In this document: piece after piece, positions 36,842 to 45,169 of the stretch | Numbering within the stretch: position 1 is the stretch's first letter | Layout: each line of letters opens with the position of its first letter | Origin: Paraburkholderia solitsugae | Lineage (GTDB): Bacteria > Pseudomonadota > Gammaproteobacteria > Burkholderiales > Burkholderiaceae | Direction: 5' to 3' | NCBI RefSeq assembly: GCF_013177695.1 | Contig: NZ_WOEY01000085.1 | Span: 1-64,000, forward strand | Length of the DNA stretch: 64,000 nt | Translations under genes and position numbers: made by a program | The notes under the pieces: generated by a model | What the model was told of the DNA's origin: nothing | Databases searched by the model: none | The model's input: only the letters and a program-made list of their open reading frames with translations

Positions 36842-37831
36842 ATGAGCATGGAAGCCTACCCCATCGAAGTCGAATTCCCCGATATTTCGGTTCACGAACA
36901 ATCGTCGTCCGGCATCGCCTACGTTCATACGTTCGACTCCGGTGTGCCGGGACCGCATGTGATGATCAACGCGCTCACACACGGCAACGAAGTGTGCGGC
37001 GCGATCGTCGTCGACGAACTGCTGCGCCGCGCTTTGAGGCCGCGTCGCGGACGCCTCACGCTGGCCTTTGCGAACGTCGCCGCCTATCAGCGCTTCGATC
37101 CGGCGCAACCCGATGCGGCCCGCTTCGTCGATCAGGACTTCAATCGCGTGTGGACCGCCACGGTGCTCGACGATACGTCGCGCACGTCGAGCGAATTGGT
37201 CCGCGCACGCGAGATGCGCCCGGTGATCGACACCGTCGACGCACTGCTCGATCTGCATTCGATGCATGAGAAATGCAAGCCGCTGATCGTGGCGGGACCA
37301 CTGCAGAAAGGCGTCGACCTTGCGGTGCGCCTCGGCACACCCGCCACGGTGATCTGCGACGAGGGCCATCCCGAAGGCCGCCGCATGCGCGATTACGAAG
37401 GTTTCGGCACGGCGGACAGCGCGAAACACGCGTTGCTGATCGAGTGCGGACAACACTGGGAACGCAGCGCGGTCGCCGTGGCGCGCGACACGACCGCGCG
37501 CTTCCTGCTGCTGGCCGGCGTGATCGACGAAGCCGATCTGCCGGACGGCTGGCTGGCACCCCTGCCGCCCACCCAGCACATCGTCCGCGTGACGCAGCCG
37601 GTGGTCGCGACCAGCATGGATTTTCGATTCGCGGCGCCCTACACCGGCCTGGAGATCTTTCCGGATGCCGGCACCGTCATCGGCTGGTCGAACGGCGAAG
37701 CGGTGGTCACGCCTTACGACAACTGCATGCTCGTCATGCCGTCGCTGCGGCAGTTGCGTCCTGGGGTCACCGTCGTGCGACTGGGCAAGATAGAACAGAC
37801 CGTCACGAACACGAACACGAGCGGCCGATGA
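36842..37831 (+). CDS. AstE/AspA-like zinc hydrolase (succinylglutamate desuccinylase/aspartoacylase family)
   Basis: A 329-residue M14-fold hydrolase. The zinc ligands are visible as THGNE (near residues 47-50) and the later His in LDLHSMHEKC, and the protein ends in the beta-sandwich domain of this family (FRFAAPYTGLEIFPDAGTVI). Members deacylate N-acyl amino acids. It lies 37 bp after the dehydrogenase gene, so the substrate may yield malate or tartrate-like acids, for example an N-acyl conjugate. The exact reaction is unknown. Confidence 0.85.
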   Translation: MSMEAYPIEVEFPDISVHEQSSSGIAYVHTFDSGVPGPHVMINALTHGNEVCGAIVVDELLRRALRPRRGRLTLAFANVAAYQRFDPAQPDAARFVDQDFNRVWTATVLDDTSRTSSELVRAREMRPVIDTVDALLDLHSMHEKCKPLIVAGPLQKGVDLAVRLGTPATVICDEGHPEGRRMRDYEGFGTADSAKHALLIECGQHWERSAVAVARDTTARFLLLAGVIDEADLPDGWLAPLPPTQHIVRVTQPVVATSMDFRFAAPYTGLEIFPDAGTVIGWSNGEAVVTPYDNCMLVMPSLRQLRPGVTVVRLGKIEQTVTNTNTSGR

Positions 37832-37865
37832 ATCGGTTCATGCACATTCAAAAGGTAACGTGAAG

Positions 37866-38210
37866 ATGAAGGTCCAAAGCATCAAGCAAAGCGTGAGTCT
37901 GCCGAATCTGGAAGACTGGGGCACGGCAGGGCTGCCCGGCACGACGCCGCTTCAGGTGTCGGGCGTGCAGCGCGTCATCAAGGGCAGTGAATCCATCGAC
38001 ACCGGTATTTTCGAATGCACGGCGGGCACGTATCGCCGTTCGGTCAAGCAGGCCGAGGTGATGCACTTCCTCGCCGGGCGCGGCCGCTTCACGCCCGATA
38101 ACGAAGAGACCGTCCATTTTGAAAGCGGCGACACGCTCTTTTTCGAAGCCAATACGGAAGGGCTTTGGGAAGTCGAGGAAACGATGCGAAAAGTATATGT
38201 GATCTTCTGA
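37866..38210 (+). CDS. small cupin-domain protein
   Basis: A 114-residue single-domain cupin of the Cupin_3/DUF861 type. Conserved turns include ECTAGTYRRSV, VMHFLAGRGRFTPDN and FESGDTLFFEANTEGLWEV; the metal-binding His set is incomplete, with only one His in motif 1. The ATG at 37866 or the GTG at 37860 could start it; AAAGG lies upstream of both. It is the last gene of the dehydrogenase/AstE operon, and its role is unknown. Confidence 0.85.
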   Translation: MKVQSIKQSVSLPNLEDWGTAGLPGTTPLQVSGVQRVIKGSESIDTGIFECTAGTYRRSVKQAEVMHFLAGRGRFTPDNEETVHFESGDTLFFEANTEGLWEVEETMRKVYVIF

Positions 38211-38490
38211 GCACGGCCCCGAGGGCCGCCCCTCGGCGCTTGCCCCCGCACCTACTACACCCCGCTCCCGGCGCGCCCTGCGCCGCGGCATCCACAGACA
38301 TTTCCACTGTCCTTTCGCGCTGCCTCATTCGATGGGCATCGGCACCATAGTCGGGTAATCCCGCGTTGCCCCTCCTTGTCAAACTACTTACAGTTCGGCA
38401 TGTTCTTATAGAGAATCCGAGTTCTTTATGCGAACAAAACAGGCGAAATTATCGGCGCCCGGGTCACGCGTATCCTCTCGTAGGTCAAGG
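38211..38490. other. non-coding segment before the porin remnant
   Basis: Only a weak 6-bp stem (CGGCCC-CGA-GGGCCG) lies just after the cupin gene. Otherwise no gene or promoter is recognised. The sequence joining the porin remnant at about 38490 shows no porin similarity, so this may be the deletion junction. Confidence 0.4.
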
Positions 38491-38697
38491 CAGGTCAACC
38501 TGTCCGAGTACGATGCACTGTCGAAGCGCATCGACCTCTATGCGCTGCAGGCGTTCCAGCGCACCAACGGCAACATGCCCGGCACGGCGGGTTCGGGTCA
38601 CATCATCGCGGTCACCGCAACCATCGGCGACGGTTTCCAGAGCGCGTCGTCGTCGCGCAGCCAGTTCGCCGCCGGCGTAGGCATCGTGCACCGCTTC
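38491..38697 (+). pseudogene. C-terminal remnant of an outer-membrane porin
   Basis: About 69 codons match the end of a Burkholderiaceae trimeric porin: QVNLSEYDALSKRIDLYAL, GHIIAVTATIGDGFQSA, and the terminal strand AAGVGIVHRF. In an intact gene the last Phe is followed by a stop; here the next codon is CAA, one base from TAA, so the frame runs on to 38778. The signal peptide and all upstream strands (about 80% of the gene) are missing. The original terminator hairpin survives downstream. Confidence 0.85.
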
Positions 38698-38725
38698 CAA
38701 CCGGCGTACGATCGTAATAGAAAGG

Positions 38726-38748
38726 AAGGCTCGTTACGGCGAGCCTTT
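38726..38748 (+). terminator. terminator-like hairpin after the porin remnant
   Basis: AAGGCTCG and CGAGCCTT pair perfectly over a 6-base loop and are followed by T, then ACGTATT. It presumably ended the former porin transcript and now lies 27 bp upstream of the transporter gene. Confidence 0.65.
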
Positions 38749-38774
38749 ACGTATTCTGCAGTCAGGAGACCATC

Positions 38775-40133
38775 ATGAGCCGCAGCACCGCTGTGAACGT
38801 TCAAACGTTTATCAACGACCACCCCTTCTCGCCGTTCCAGTGGCTCATCTTCTTGATGTGTTTCGTCATCGTCCTGCTGGACGGTTTTGACACAGCCGCG
38901 ATCGGCTTCATTGCACCGTCGTTAATCGCCGAATGGGGCATCACACGGCCGGCGCTCGCGCCAGTACTCAGCGCGGCGCTGTTCGGCCTCGCGTGCGGCG
39001 CGCTCGTCTCGGGGCCGCTGTCCGACCGGCTCGGGCGGCGCTCGATGCTACTCGGCTCGGTGCTGCTGTTCGGCGTGACCTGCTTTGCTTCAGCGTTCTC
39101 GAACAGCATCGAACACCTGACTGTGCTGCGCTTCATCACCGGCGTCGGCCTCGGCGCAGCCATGCCGAATGCCGTGACGATGATGGGCGAATATAGCCCC
39201 GATCGCCGCCGCGCAACCGTGATCAATCTGATGTTCTGCGGCTTTCCGCTGGGCGCGGCCTTCGGCGGCTTTCTCGCGGCGTGGATGATTCCGCATTTCG
39301 GCTGGCGCAGTGTGCTGCTGCTCGGCGGTATCACGCCGCTGTTGCTGCTGATCGTGCTGGTGCTGAAGATGCCGGAATCGGTGCGCTACATGGTGGCCAA
39401 CAGTAAGCCGGTCGAACGGATCCGCGCAGCGCTGGCGCGCATTTCGAGCGACGCCGCGCAGGCCGACAGTTTCGTCATGACCGAAACCGCGCCGCAAACC
39501 GGCGGCAAAGGCATGGGCGTGGTGCTGTCGCGTTCGTACATCATCGGCTCGGTGATGCTGTGGATCGCCTACTTCATGGGCCTCGTGATCTTCTATGCGT
39601 CGATCAACTGGATGCCGATTTTGCTGAAGGACGCCGGACTCACGCCGCAACGCGCGACGCTGATTTCCGCGCTGTTCCCGCTCGGCGGCGTAGGTGCCGT
39701 GCTGTGCGGCGTGCTGATGGACCGCTTCAACGCGAACCGCATTATCGCGGCCTGCTACGCGCTGACCGCCGTGAGCGTGTACTTCATCGGCCAGGCGGTC
39801 GGTAATGTCGGCGCGCTGGTATTCATCGTGTTCGTCGCGGGCGTGCTGATGAATACCGCACAGTCGTCGATGCCGGCGCTGGCTGCTGCGTTCTACCCGA
39901 CCCAAGGTCGTGGTACAGGCGTGGCGTGGATGCTGGGGATCGGCCGCTTCGGCGGAATCGCGGGGTCGTTCCTCGTGGCCGAACTGACGCGCCGCCACTT
40001 CACGTTCGCTGGCATCTTCGCGATGGTCGCGGTGGCGGGGCTGATTTCGTGCGTGGCCTTGCTGATCAAGCAGATGGCACGGCCGCATGTGGCCACGGCA
40101 CCTGGCGCGAAAACGGAGTCGTTTGGGCATTGA
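38775..40133 (+). CDS. MFS transporter, aromatic acid:H+ symporter (AAHS) family
   Basis: A 452-residue inner-membrane protein with 12 predicted helices. The AAHS signature DGFDTAAIGFIAPSL lies in helix 1, GPLSDRLGRRSMLLGS in loop 2-3, and a matching GVLMDRFNANRI in loop 8-9. Relatives (PcaK, VanK, MhpT) import hydroxylated aromatic acids. CAGGAG lies 7 bp before the ATG. No catabolic gene adjoins it, so the substrate is not known. The IS element begins about 10 bp after its stop codon. Confidence 0.92.
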   Translation: MSRSTAVNVQTFINDHPFSPFQWLIFLMCFVIVLLDGFDTAAIGFIAPSLIAEWGITRPALAPVLSAALFGLACGALVSGPLSDRLGRRSMLLGSVLLFGVTCFASAFSNSIEHLTVLRFITGVGLGAAMPNAVTMMGEYSPDRRRATVINLMFCGFPLGAAFGGFLAAWMIPHFGWRSVLLLGGITPLLLLIVLVLKMPESVRYMVANSKPVERIRAALARISSDAAQADSFVMTETAPQTGGKGMGVVLSRSYIIGSVMLWIAYFMGLVIFYASINWMPILLKDAGLTPQRATLISALFPLGGVGAVLCGVLMDRFNANRIIAACYALTAVSVYFIGQAVGNVGALVFIVFVAGVLMNTAQSSMPALAAAFYPTQGRGTGVAWMLGIGRFGGIAGSFLVAELTRRHFTFAGIFAMVAVAGLISCVALLIKQMARPHVATAPGAKTESFGH

Positions 40134-40207
40134 TCGAGTGCGCGTCAAACCTCGCCCTTCAGGGCGGGGAAGGATAGCGCGAACGGCGCAGCCGTCCATT
40201 TTGGCGC

Positions 40208-40381
40208 TCAGTGCGGCGTTCGCTGCTGCTCGATGTACTGGCGGATCACGGCAATAGGCGCTCCGCCGCAGCTACCGGCGAAACAGGACGGCGACCAAAG
40301 CGCGCCGCCCCATAGTTTGCGCCGGATGCCCGGATAGGTCCTCTTTCGGATCATGCGGCTGGATACGTCGTTCAGGGCTAT
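40208..40381 (-). pseudogene. tnpA: 3' fragment of IS200-type Y1 transposase tnpA
   Basis: About 57 codons encode the C-terminal end of a TnpA: KLWGGALWSPSCFAGSCGG and then VIRQYIEQQRTPH, which contains the catalytic Tyr and the YxxxQ Gln. A stop codon at 40382-40384 and the nearby tnpB start show that the N-terminal two thirds, including the HUH motif, are deleted. The element therefore cannot move without a helper. Confidence 0.82.
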
Positions 40382-40415
40382 TCACCAGAGACGTCCCAAA
40401 AACCATAATTGAGTC

Positions 40416-41630
40416 ATGCAACGACTCCAGGCCTTCAAATTCGAACTCATGCCCACTGGCGAGCAGGCGCGCAAGATGCGCCAGTTCGCGGGCGCGTGCC
40501 GGTTCGTCTATAACAAGGCTCTGGCGCTCCAGCAAGAGAACCGCGAGGCTGGCGGCAAGTTTATCGGCTACGTCGGGATGGCGAAGCACCTCACCGCATG
40601 GCGCAACAACTCGGAAACGCCGTGGCTGAAGGATGCGCCCGTCCACACCTCGCAATGCGCGCTGAAGGATCTCGATCGTGCGTTCGTCAACTTCTTCGAG
40701 AAGTGCGCCGATTTCCCGCGCTTCAAGCGCAAGGGAATGCGCGATTCGTTCCGCTATCCCGACGCGAAGCAGATCAGGCTCGACCGCGAGAACGGCCGCA
40801 TTTCCCTGCCGAAGCTCGGCTATATCCGCTACCGCAACAGTCGCATGGTACCCGGCGAGGTCCGCAGCGCCACCGTGTCGCTGCGCGCTGGCAAGTGGTA
40901 CGTGTCGATCCTCACGAAGCGCGAGGTCGAGCAGCCTGTGCCGCACGGCCCCGCGGTCGGCATCGATGTTGGCGTGGCCCGTTTTGCGACACTGAGCGAC
41001 GGCGCGTTCGTCGCGCCGCTCGCCAGTTTCAGGCAACACGAACAGCGCCTGGGGAAGTATCAGCGGCGCATGGCGCGCAAGGTCAAAGGATCGTCGAACT
41101 GGAAAAAGGCGAAGGCTCGCGTGCAGCGCATCCATGCGCGCATCGCGAACGCCCGCAACGACTTCCTGCACAAGGCATCGAACACGATCAGCAAAAACCA
41201 CGCAATGATCGCCGTCGAGGACCTGCAGGTGCGCAACATGTCCAGGTCAGCAAAGGGCAGCGCAGAAACGCCGGGGCGCAATGTCCGCGCCAAGTCGGGC
41301 CTCAACAAGTCGATCCTCGATCAGGGATGGTTCGAGTTTCGCCGCCAGTTGGAGTACAAAACTGTGTGGCGCGGCGGTTTCTTCGTCGCGGTCCCGCCGC
41401 AGAACACGAGCCGCACGTGCCCGTGTTGCGGCCATATCTCGGCCGACAATCGCCGCACGCAGGCTTTATTCGCGTGCATCAGATGCGGCCACGAAGCAAA
41501 CGCCGATCACGTCGGCGCGATCAATGTTTTAGAGCGCGGACAGCGCTTCTTAGCCTGTGGAGAGCCGGTGCAGTCGGGCCACTCTGTGAAGCAGGAACCC
41601 GCCGAAGTGACTCAGGCCATCGTGACCTAG
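40416..41630 (+). CDS. tnpB: RNA-guided nuclease TnpB (IS605 OrfB)
   Basis: A 404-residue TnpB. It has an N-terminal helix-turn-helix/wedge region (RLQAFKFELMPTGEQARKM, GACRFVYNKALALQ), then a RuvC fold with all three acidic residues: D184 in GIDVGV, E268 in AVEDLQV and D364 in NADHVGAINVLERG. The zinc ribbon CPCC ... CIRCG lies between the last two. Nothing is truncated, so it should be catalytically competent. TnpB uses an omega-RNA from the element's right end to cut matching DNA. The start at 40416 lacks a strong ribosome site. Confidence 0.93.
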   Translation: MQRLQAFKFELMPTGEQARKMRQFAGACRFVYNKALALQQENREAGGKFIGYVGMAKHLTAWRNNSETPWLKDAPVHTSQCALKDLDRAFVNFFEKCADFPRFKRKGMRDSFRYPDAKQIRLDRENGRISLPKLGYIRYRNSRMVPGEVRSATVSLRAGKWYVSILTKREVEQPVPHGPAVGIDVGVARFATLSDGAFVAPLASFRQHEQRLGKYQRRMARKVKGSSNWKKAKARVQRIHARIANARNDFLHKASNTISKNHAMIAVEDLQVRNMSRSAKGSAETPGRNVRAKSGLNKSILDQGWFEFRRQLEYKTVWRGGFFVAVPPQNTSRTCPCCGHISADNRRTQALFACIRCGHEANADHVGAINVLERGQRFLACGEPVQSGHSVKQEPAEVTQAIVT

Positions 41631-41690
41631 CACCGCAGGAATCCCCGTCCTTTAGGGCGGGGAGGATGTCAACGAGTGGAAAGTCGGCAC
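41520..41690 (+). ncRNA. predicted omega-RNA (reRNA) of TnpB
   Basis: The 3' end of tnpB and the right end of TnpB elements encode the guide RNA. Here the conserved tail hairpin CCCCGTCC-TTTA-GGGCGGGG and AGGATGTCAA end near 41672, so the guide should be the flanking bases from about 41673 (CGAGTGGAAAGTCGGC). The 5' limit is a guess based on the usual length of such RNAs. Confidence 0.6.
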
Positions 41691-41724
41691 GCAGTGCCGA
41701 CCTAGGGTTGCCTGTTGCTTCTTG

Positions 41725-41753
41725 AAGCCGCTCACCTGCTGGGCGGCTTTTTT
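41725..41753 (+). terminator. intrinsic terminator right of the IS element
   Basis: AAGCCGC and GCGGCTT form a 7-bp stem with an 11-base loop, running into a T-tract of six. It is oriented for rightward transcripts and may originally have served the AAHS transporter gene before the IS inserted between them. A separate GTCGGCA-CGCAG-TGCCGAC hairpin lies just upstream (about 41682-41700). Confidence 0.75.
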
Positions 41754-41942
41754 CGGGTCTCGCACGTGGCACATCGTCGCATCGCCACGCTTTCGGGTGG
41801 CTGCGCATCGGTTCGCAAGAGGTCGAGTGAAAGGCACCGTACCTCACTTCCCGCTAAACTACGCCGTTATTGATTCGTGCGGGCGCGGCGAAGGTGAAAC
41901 CCGCCGCTTTGCTCCGTCGCCCATCTAACGACAGGATTCTGA

Positions 41943-42272
41943 ATGAAACGCGTAGTTGTATCGGCCGTGGTTGCGGTGTGCCTCGCCCAGCCGGCAGTTG
42001 AAGCCGTTGCCCAAACCGTCAGCGACCAATGTTTTGCGATCGGCGATATCGCCGGCCAGGTGGCCTCGTGGCGTGCGCACAAAAAGACCAAAGAGCAGGC
42101 GCTTGCCCAGGCCGCCAAGTACTACAACGATGAATCCGACCGGCAAGCGGTCGGCGCCATCATCGAGAAAATTTACCGTCCCGACACACCGCGCATGACA
42201 CCCGATCAGGCCAGCATGATGTTCACATCGGAGTGCGCAAACCAGCGGAAATCGCAGGCCCCCAAGCAGTAG
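41943..42272 (+). CDS. small periplasmic protein of unknown function
   Basis: A 109-residue protein with a clear signal peptide (MKRVVVSAVVAVCLAQPAVEAVAQ, cleavage after about residue 24). The mature part is about 85 residues, mainly helical, with two cysteines that could pair (SDQCFAIG and TSECANQ). No domain is recognised. AGGATTC lies before the ATG. It is convergent with the beta-galactosidase gene (18-bp gap). Confidence 0.8.
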   Translation: MKRVVVSAVVAVCLAQPAVEAVAQTVSDQCFAIGDIAGQVASWRAHKKTKEQALAQAAKYYNDESDRQAVGAIIEKIYRPDTPRMTPDQASMMFTSECANQRKSQAPKQ

Positions 42273-42290
42273 GGCCTGCTGTCCGCACAG

Positions 42291-44261
42291 CTATTTTGCT
42301 GCGTCCCGCCACGCGCAGACATCGCCGGTTTTCAACTGCGGCTCTCCCAGCACAAAAATCGCGTTGACCGGTGCGGGCGCCTGCACCTGCTCCGGACCGA
42401 AGTTGAACGCGAAAGTCAGATCACCACGTCGGCGAATGCGCAAGCCCTCAGCCAGCCATTGTGTCTCGATACCCGCCTGCTTCGCGGCCTGCTGCAAAAC
42501 CTCGCGATGCAACGCATGCGACAACCACCCCGCCACATAGCGCACCCTTCGGTGGGTGAGGATCGCCGGCCACGTGTCGTCGAATTGCGCGTCGACCGTC
42601 GTCCCGTCATTGGCGCGAACGTGCTCGCGCCAATGCAGCGCGACACCTCGGGTGTCGCCTATCGAAAGCGCTGGCGTAAGCGTCGGGCGCAGCGTTTCGA
42701 CTTCGAGCACCTGCATCGGCAGAACGCGTTGCAACGCGCCGGGTGGCAAGCTCGATGGAATGGCAAAGGTCGTCGTCTTCGAACCGCTCCGCGGACCGAA
42801 TACCCATTGCGCCGAACTCCGCTCGATCTGGTCGACGAGCGTGTCGTCGATCACGGCAAGGCTCGGCACCAGCACCAACCGGTACTGCGATAGATCGGCC
42901 TTGCTTGACACGATATCGACGTCGAGGCCGAGCTCTCGCAGCGCCTCGTAGTAGTCGAACACCAGCGTCTGATAGTCGAAGGTTTTACCATGACGCTGAA
43001 TCTCGAACATCCACTGCGTCTCGTAGTCGAACACAATCGCGGTGGCCGCGCGTGCGGGCATGCCGAGTCCGGACAGCGCCGCGGACGAGGCAATTTCACG
43101 CGCCACCTGCTGCACTTCGAGGCCGCCCGGCGAGAGTTCGTTGTTCGGTAAATTGAGCCCGGAATGCATCTGCTCCTGCGCATACGGACACTGACGCCAA
43201 CGGAAATACGACACCAGTTCCGCGCCATGTGCGAACGCTTCATACGCCCACAGCCTGACCATGCCCTTCGCCGGCACCGGATTCCACGGCGCCCAGTTCA
43301 CCGGCCCGGCCTGTTGCTCCATCACCCAGAAACGGCCAGCGCCAATCGCGCGATAGCGGTCGTGATCGAACGCAGAGACGTCCGGATGCGCGGTACGTGC
43401 GTAACGCGCCTTCTGCTCTTCAGGCAGTGCGATCGATTCGGTGCGCGCGATCGGATAGCTGTCCCATGCCGCCACGTCGAGCGCGTTGTCTTCGGCGAAG
43501 CGGTAGTGATCGAAGGTCGTGAAGAAGCCCATGAAGTTGTGCAGCAGATCCGCCTCGGTTGCATGCTCATGCAGCACGTCGATCTGCTCACGATGGAAGC
43601 TCGCCACCTCGTCCGACATGAAGCGGCGGAAGTCCAGCAGATGGATCGGATTGGCGTCGGTGGGCGTGAGGTTGGGCAGGCCAATTGCCTCGAACGACGG
43701 ATACTCCATACTCCAGAACACGTTGCCCCATGCATCGTTCAACGCATCGACGCTCTCATAACGATGCCGCAGCCACGTCTGAAAGCGCGTTTGTGCTGCG
43801 CTCGAGTAACTCGGCACGGTCTCGTGGCAGCCGAGTTCGTTATCGGTCTGCCACGCGACGATAGACGGATGCCGTCCGTAGCGCGCCGCCATCGCCGCGA
43901 CGATGCGCACGCACTCGCGCCGGTATGTCTCGCTGGAAATATCGTAGTGACGACGCGAGCCGAAATTCCAGCGCACGCCGTCCGCACGCACCGGCAACAC
44001 GTCCGGATGCGCGTCGATCAGCCACTTCGGCGGCGACGCGGTCGGTGTACCCAGCACGAGTTTCAGTCCCGCGGCGGCCAGCGTCTCGACGGCTTCGTCA
44101 AGCCAGCCCCATGCGAATTCGCCGGCGCGCGGTTCCATCCGGCTCCACGCAAATTCCGCGATCCGCACATGCGTGATGCCGAGCTCGACCATACGTTTCG
44201 CATCGTCGGCCCACATCGAACGCGGCCATTGTTCGGGGTAGTAGCAAACACCAAGTTGCAT
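42291..44261 (-). CDS. GH42 beta-galactosidase
   Basis: A 656-residue cytoplasmic glycoside hydrolase family 42 enzyme (no signal peptide). The N-terminal TIM barrel starts MQLGVCYYPEQWP. The acid/base Glu is E142 (WQTDNELG) and the nucleophile is E315 (WVMEQQAGPVNW). A trimerisation domain and a small C-terminal beta domain follow. It is the last gene of the sugar ABC operon, 38 bp after a permease gene, so it hydrolyses the imported galactoside, perhaps galacto-oligosaccharides from plant cell wall. Confidence 0.94.
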   Translation of the reverse strand: MQLGVCYYPEQWPRSMWADDAKRMVELGITHVRIAEFAWSRMEPRAGEFAWGWLDEAVETLAAAGLKLVLGTPTASPPKWLIDAHPDVLPVRADGVRWNFGSRRHYDISSETYRRECVRIVAAMAARYGRHPSIVAWQTDNELGCHETVPSYSSAAQTRFQTWLRHRYESVDALNDAWGNVFWSMEYPSFEAIGLPNLTPTDANPIHLLDFRRFMSDEVASFHREQIDVLHEHATEADLLHNFMGFFTTFDHYRFAEDNALDVAAWDSYPIARTESIALPEEQKARYARTAHPDVSAFDHDRYRAIGAGRFWVMEQQAGPVNWAPWNPVPAKGMVRLWAYEAFAHGAELVSYFRWRQCPYAQEQMHSGLNLPNNELSPGGLEVQQVAREIASSAALSGLGMPARAATAIVFDYETQWMFEIQRHGKTFDYQTLVFDYYEALRELGLDVDIVSSKADLSQYRLVLVPSLAVIDDTLVDQIERSSAQWVFGPRSGSKTTTFAIPSSLPPGALQRVLPMQVLEVETLRPTLTPALSIGDTRGVALHWREHVRANDGTTVDAQFDDTWPAILTHRRVRYVAGWLSHALHREVLQQAAKQAGIETQWLAEGLRIRRRGDLTFAFNFGPEQVQAPAPVNAIFVLGEPQLKTGDVCAWRDAAK

Positions 44262-44298
44262 GAGAAAGTCTCTTTGTTAGATGACGGCAAACGGGCGA

Positions 44299-45150
44299 TC
44301 AGCCCTTGCTTGCACCGAAAGTCAGGCCGGCGACGAAATGCTTCTGCATCAGGAAAAACATCAGCACCGAGGGCAAGGCGGCGAGCACCGAACCGGCGGC
44401 AACGAGATTCCATGCCGTCGTCCATTGGCCTTTAAGCGCGGCGACGCCCACGGTGATCGGCGCAGCCTCGTCGCCTTGCGTGAGGCACAGCGCCCAGAAG
44501 TAGTCATTCCAGACAAACGTGAATACGAGGATGCCGAGCGCGGCGAGCGCGGGCCGAATCAGCGGCAGCACGATGCGTAAGTAAATCGTCCATTCGCTCG
44601 CCCCTTCCACGCGCGCCGCCTCGATCATCTCGAAGGGCAACTGCTTGATGAAGTTGCGCAGAAACAGCGTGCAAAAACCGGCCTGAAACGAAACGTGAAA
44701 GATCACCAGCGCCCACACGCTATTGAAGAGCCCCACTTTCAGCGCCATGTCGCGCACCGGGATCATCAGAATCTGGATCGGTACGAAGTTGCCGGCTACA
44801 AAGGCGAACAGCACAGCGGTATTGCCCGGAAACCGGTAGGTCGCCAAAGCAAAACCCGCCATCGACGCCAGCACGATCGCGCCGATCACCGACGGCACCG
44901 TGATCAGCACACTATTGGCGAAGTAATGAAGCATCGGCGTTTGCGTGAGCGCCGTGCCGTAGTTTTCGACTAATGCAAAATGCTTCGGCCAGCCCCAGTA
45001 GTCACCTTGCGACAACTCGTCCGAAGAGCGGATCGATGTGACGAGCACGGCCAGCATCGGCAGTAGCCATACCAGCAGCGCGAGCGGCAACGACGCTTTG
45101 TACAGCGCACGATTAAGCGGTTTCCAGCGTTCGACGGGAAGCGGATACAT
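44299..45150 (-). CDS. sugar ABC permease, MalG type
   Basis: A 283-residue six-helix permease. The EAA loop reads EMIEAARVEGASEWTIYLRI, followed by VLPLIRPALAAL, and the C-terminus FLMQKHFVAGLTFGASKG is typical of the MalG/UgpE class. I start it at the ATG at 45150 (MYPLPVERW), because the longer frame to 45336 overlaps the preceding permease gene in a cysteine-rich, non-homologous stretch. The gap after the MalF-type gene is 19 bp. Confidence 0.93.
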   Translation of the reverse strand: MYPLPVERWKPLNRALYKASLPLALLVWLLPMLAVLVTSIRSSDELSQGDYWGWPKHFALVENYGTALTQTPMLHYFANSVLITVPSVIGAIVLASMAGFALATYRFPGNTAVLFAFVAGNFVPIQILMIPVRDMALKVGLFNSVWALVIFHVSFQAGFCTLFLRNFIKQLPFEMIEAARVEGASEWTIYLRIVLPLIRPALAALGILVFTFVWNDYFWALCLTQGDEAAPITVGVAALKGQWTTAWNLVAAGSVLAALPSVLMFFLMQKHFVAGLTFGASKG

Positions 45151-45169
45151 GACACGTGACTCCTGAAAA

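Larger units (their letters stand above)
40141..41672 (+). mobile_element. IS200/IS605-family element with intact tnpB and truncated tnpA
   Basis: The element contains a divergent tnpA fragment and a complete tnpB, the IS605 arrangement. It has no terminal inverted repeats. Instead both ends carry a subterminal hairpin in the same orientation: CGCCCT-TC-AGGGCG (40153-40166) at the left and CCCCGTCC-TTTA-GGGCGGGG (41643-41662) followed by AGGATGTCAA at the right. Boundaries are estimated to within about 10 bp. It sits between the AAHS transporter stop and a terminator. Confidence 0.8.

Noticed and set aside
38428..38778. A complete 116-residue gene over the porin remnant
   Set aside because: Only the middle part resembles a protein, namely the porin end; the N-terminal 21 codons and the tail after HRF have no support and no ribosome site.
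39090..40199. A 369-codon antisense frame over the AAHS transporter
   Set aside because: Same reverse-of-transporter composition, no motif, no ribosome site.
40272..41201. A long leftward frame over tnpB that reaches the tnpA fragment region
   Set aside because: It is not in the tnpA frame; the real tnpA remnant ends at 40208 in another frame and is blocked by a stop at 40382-40384.
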